The notes below the pieces were generated by a model that searched no databases, had not been told where the DNA came from, and saw nothing but the letters and a program-made list of their open reading frames with translations. From NCBI RefSeq assembly GCF_009711085.1, contig NZ_WMKA01000013.1:19082-83081 (forward strand): a DNA stretch of 64,000 nt, in the 5' to 3' direction. This DNA comes from Cellulosimicrobium composti (GTDB taxonomy: Bacteria > Actinomycetota > Actinomycetes > Actinomycetales > Cellulomonadaceae). Shown one piece after another: positions 61,588 to 64,000 of the stretch. Positions within the stretch are counted from its first letter, which is position 1; each line of letters begins with the position of its first letter. A program made the translations under genes and the position numbers.

Positions 61588-62293
61588 GCTGCAGGACATG
61601 ACGGTCGCGTACGGCCGCATCGAGGCGGTGCGCGGCATCTCGATCACCGTCGAGGAGGGCGAGCTCGTCACCCTCATCGGGGCCAACGGCGCCGGCAAGA
61701 CGACGACGATGCGCGCGATCTCGGGCATCCGCCCGGTGTCGCGCGGCAGGGTCGTCTTCGACGGCAAGGACATCACGCGCATGAAGGCGCACCTGCGCGT
61801 GCTCGAGGGCATCGTGCAGGCGCCCGAGGGTCGGGGGATCTTCCCCGGGATGACCGTCATCGAGAACCTCGAGATGGGCTCCTACGCGCGGACGTTCTCC
61901 TCGAAGGCCGAGCACGACGAGACGGTGGACCGGGTGTTCGACCTGTTCCCGCGTCTCGCGGAGCGCAAGGACCAGGTGGGCGGCACCATGTCCGGCGGCG
62001 AGCAGCAGATGCTCGCGATCGGGCGGGCGCTCATGGCGCGGCCGCGCCTGCTCCTGCTCGACGAGCCGTCGATGGGTCTCGCGCCCATGGTGATCCAGCA
62101 GATCTTCCGCATCGTGTCGGAGATCAACGCGCAGGGGACGACGGTCCTGCTCGTCGAGCAGAACGCGCAGCAGGCGCTGTCGCGCTCCGACCGCGCGTAC
62201 GTGCTCGAGACCGGCGAGGTCGTGCGCACCGGTGGTGGCCGGGAGCTCCTCGCCGACCCGAGCATCAAGGAGGCGTACCTGGGCGTCGCCTGA
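61574..62293 (+). CDS. livF: branched-chain amino-acid ABC ATPase
   Basis: A 239-residue LivF-type ATPase, the second nucleotide-binding subunit. Walker A GANGAGKTT, Q-loop GIVQAPEGRGIFPGMTVIENL, signature MSGGEQQMLAIGRALMARP, Walker B LLLLDEPSMGLAP and LLVEQNAQQAL (the LivF form, with Glu-Gln in place of the switch His motif). ATG at 61574 lies within the end of livG (14-bp overlap) after GAAGGAGGC. It closes the operon. Confidence 0.95.
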   Translation: MPLLELQDMTVAYGRIEAVRGISITVEEGELVTLIGANGAGKTTTMRAISGIRPVSRGRVVFDGKDITRMKAHLRVLEGIVQAPEGRGIFPGMTVIENLEMGSYARTFSSKAEHDETVDRVFDLFPRLAERKDQVGGTMSGGEQQMLAIGRALMARPRLLLLDEPSMGLAPMVIQQIFRIVSEINAQGTTVLLVEQNAQQALSRSDRAYVLETGEVVRTGGGRELLADPSIKEAYLGVA

Positions 62294-62334
62294 CGCCCGT
62301 CGACCCCGACCGGCGGCCACCGGTCGCCCGCAGC

Positions 62335-62402
62335 GCCCGGCGGCGGTGCGCCCTCCTCGGACGGCGTGTCCCCGCCGGGCGTCGGCGCGTCGGGACACGT
62401 CC
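62335..62402 (+). terminator. overlapping inverted repeats after livF
   Basis: GCCCGGCGG (62335-62343) pairs with CCGCCGGGC (62372-62380), and GTGTCCC near 62366 with GGGACAC near 62391. These alternative hairpins in the 164-bp gap after livF are a likely terminator. The next gene's promoter must also lie here. Confidence 0.4.
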
Positions 62403-62457
62403 GTGCGCGGGCCCGGCGCGGGGTCCCGCGCGGCCGCCGTTCCCCTACGCTGGACGG

Positions 62458-64000
62458 GTGCCGCTCCGACGTCGTGACGCCCGGGACCGACTGACCTTCG
62501 AGCTGGTCGAGTCGACGGACGAGGACGTCGACGACGAGGTCGCGCCGCCGGTGCCGCGGACCCGCCCGCCGGGCGCGCCCGGGTTCACCCGGCCCTCCCC
62601 GGGCGCGCAGACCTCGCCCTCCACCGACCTCGACGCCCGGCCCGGCGCGACGCCGGTCGCGAGCGACCACCCCGCCGACACCGCGGCGTCCCCCGACGCC
62701 GGGCCCGGCGTCCCCGACGACGCCGTCGGCGACGGACTCTACGGTGGCGACGGCGGCGCGCCCGACGGCGCGGAGGACGAGCCCGGTCGGCCGCGGCGCG
62801 GTCGGCGAACCGCCGTCGTGGGGGCGACCGCCGCGGGCGTCGCGCTCGTGCTCGGCGGCATGCTCGCGGTCGACGCATGGCAGGGGCGGGGCGAGCTCGA
62901 CCGGCTGCGCACGGCCCCGGGTGCCGTCGAGCCGCTCCCGGACGCGCCCGAGGAGCGGTGGACGACGGACGTCGCCCTCGCCAACAGCATCGGGTTCCTG
63001 CCCTCGACGGTCGTCACGGTCGAGGAGGGCGCCGCCGTCGGGTCCTCGCTCGACACCGGCGAGGAGCTCTGGCGCGTCGACGTGGGAGTCGGTGCGGCGT
63101 GCGGGAGCGTCTTCCTGTGGTCGCCGCCCGCCGGGGAGCCCGACCCCACGATCGTGTGCGTGGCGCCGGTCCTGGACGGCGCGGGTGCGCAGGACGAGGA
63201 CGACCTGCCGACGGACCCGTGGGCCGGGCGCGTGGAGACGACGGACTGGGAGGTCGTCGTCGTGGACGCCGCCGGCGAGGTGCTCGGGCGGCGCAGCACG
63301 ACGACCGAGGGCGGGGTCCCCGCGCCGGGACCCGGGGGCACGGTCGTGCGCGCCGAGCGCGTCGGCCCGGTGCCCGAGGGCGACGGTGCGGAGCTCGAGG
63401 TGGACATGACGACGGGCAGCATCGGGGAGGTGCCGGAGGGTCGGCCCGCCGTCCTGCGCGTCGAGGACGCCCTCACGGGCGACGTCCGCTGGGACGCCGA
63501 GCTGCCGTTCGTGGCGCGGTCCGGCCAGTGCGTCGAGTGGAGCGAGGTCGACGGCGCCGAGACCGTCCGCGCGTCGCTCGAGGGCCTGTGGACGGGTGCG
63601 GAGCCGCGCCTCGTCCGCGTCGACGGCTGCGGCGTGACGGGGTGGTTCACCCCGGACGGCGCGCGGCTCGACGACCCGGACAACCCCGTCGACAGCGTCG
63701 TCGCGCTCGGGGACGGCACCTACTACCGCGACCCGGCGAGCAACGAGTACGGCTGGGGCTACGGGTCCGAGGTGCCGGCCGACCCGACCGCGGCGCCCGC
63801 GGTCCTCGGGCCGGACGGGTCGCTGCGCTGGGAGGCGCCGGGCCCGGTGCTCGTGCCGCAGTCGACGGACGGGCGGCCCGCGCCGCTGCTCGTCCAGGAC
63901 GGGATCGAGGTGGCGGCGTTCGACGGGACCGGGGCGGAGGTCTGGCGCGGGACGGAGCCCTGGACGCCCGAGAGCGTACTGGTCGCGGCGGGCGGGACGT
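62458..64000 (+). CDS. membrane-anchored beta-propeller-like protein, truncated at the window edge
   Basis: An open frame from the GTG at 62458 with no stop before 64000 (514 codons visible). It encodes a disordered Pro/Asp-rich cytoplasmic head of about 120 residues, one membrane helix (TAVVGATAAGVALVLGGMLAV), and then an extracytoplasmic region. That region has PQQ-propeller-like units: SLDTGEELWRVDVG, VEDALTGDVRWDAELP and a final DGTGAEVWRG. Function unknown; such proteins are common single-pass surface proteins in actinobacteria. It follows livF by 164 bp and is probably separately transcribed. Confidence 0.8.
   Translation, partial: MPLRRRDARDRLTFELVESTDEDVDDEVAPPVPRTRPPGAPGFTRPSPGAQTSPSTDLDARPGATPVASDHPADTAASPDAGPGVPDDAVGDGLYGGDGGAPDGAEDEPGRPRRGRRTAVVGATAAGVALVLGGMLAVDAWQGRGELDRLRTAPGAVEPLPDAPEERWTTDVALANSIGFLPSTVVTVEEGAAVGSSLDTGEELWRVDVGVGAACGSVFLWSPPAGEPDPTIVCVAPVLDGAGAQDEDDLPTDPWAGRVETTDWEVVVVDAAGEVLGRRSTTTEGGVPAPGPGGTVVRAERVGPVPEGDGAELEVDMTTGSIGEVPEGRPAVLRVEDALTGDVRWDAELPFVARSGQCVEWSEVDGAETVRASLEGLWTGAEPRLVRVDGCGVTGWFTPDGARLDDPDNPVDSVVALGDGTYYRDPASNEYGWGYGSEVPADPTAAPAVLGPDGSLRWEAPGPVLVPQSTDGRPAPLLVQDGIEVAAFDGTGAEVWRGTEPWTPESVLVAAGGT

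Overview
The window is a stretch of ordinary chromosome from a very GC-rich actinobacterium. It has strong third-position GC, many GTG starts, and repeated ATGA/GTGA stop-start overlaps. Two deazaflavin(F420)-dependent nitroreductase-fold proteins, an F420-type luciferase-like oxidoreductase, a DinB/mycothiol-type protein, an LmeA-like (DUF2993) protein and a DevR/DevS-type two-component pair point to Actinomycetota. A member of the Micrococcales near Cellulosimicrobium/Cellulomonas is my best guess, by inference only. I see no rRNA, tRNA, CRISPR array, phage or transposase gene. The last gene runs off the right edge.

Layout. 0-1.1 kb: a small membrane protein and an exported coiled-coil protein. 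1.2-3.8 kb: a three-gene manganese-type ABC importer with a DtxR/MntR-like palindrome over the first start codon. 3.9-7.6 kb: regulators (IclR, AraC, LysR) with small VOC, ABM and F420-type proteins. 7.8-10.2 kb: a short UvrA-like protein. 10.2-16.2 kb: histidine utilisation (hutHUI, with convergent hutG), preceded by a perfect 16-bp palindrome resembling the HutR operator. 16.3-17.9 kb: small membrane, DinB and MarR genes. 17.9-23.5 kb: a DevR/DosR-like island (universal stress protein, response regulator, FMN-binding protein, GAF kinase, TPR protein, DoxX) dotted with GGGAC-N4-GTCCC boxes. 23.5-31.4 kb: a coiled-coil lipoprotein, a VanY-type peptidase with a PASTA-like domain, an ABC-F ATPase, a DUF2087 protein, YbaK and an anti-sigma antagonist. 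30.2-34.7 kb: sbcDC. 34.7-43.3 kb: methyltransferase, TetR/VOC pair, family-5 uracil-DNA glycosylase, Bcr-type efflux, F420 oxidoreductase, LmeA-like protein, AlkZ-like winged-helix protein and CPBP protease. 43.4-49.8 kb: alditol-oxidase-like flavoprotein, MetP/MetS transporter and a polar amino-acid ABC importer. 50-55.3 kb: a Trp/Gly/Asp-tailed membrane coiled-coil protein and a Dna2-like nuclease-helicase. 55.4-64 kb: cold-shock protein, F420-type protein, the livKHMGF branched-chain amino-acid importer, and a truncated beta-propeller-like membrane protein.

How it fits together. Several blocks serve amino-acid supply and catabolism (hut, MetPS, polar amino-acid ABC, liv). Others serve DNA repair (UvrA-like, SbcCD, UdgB, AlkZ-like, Dna2-like). 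The 17.9-23.5 kb block looks like one redox/hypoxia regulon. Two things stand out beyond the genes. One is a related set of intergenic palindromic repeats: three copies of one form at 3.9-15.1 kb and three of a sister form at 37.9-40.5 kb. The other is a set of precise operator-like palindromes in front of regulated genes.
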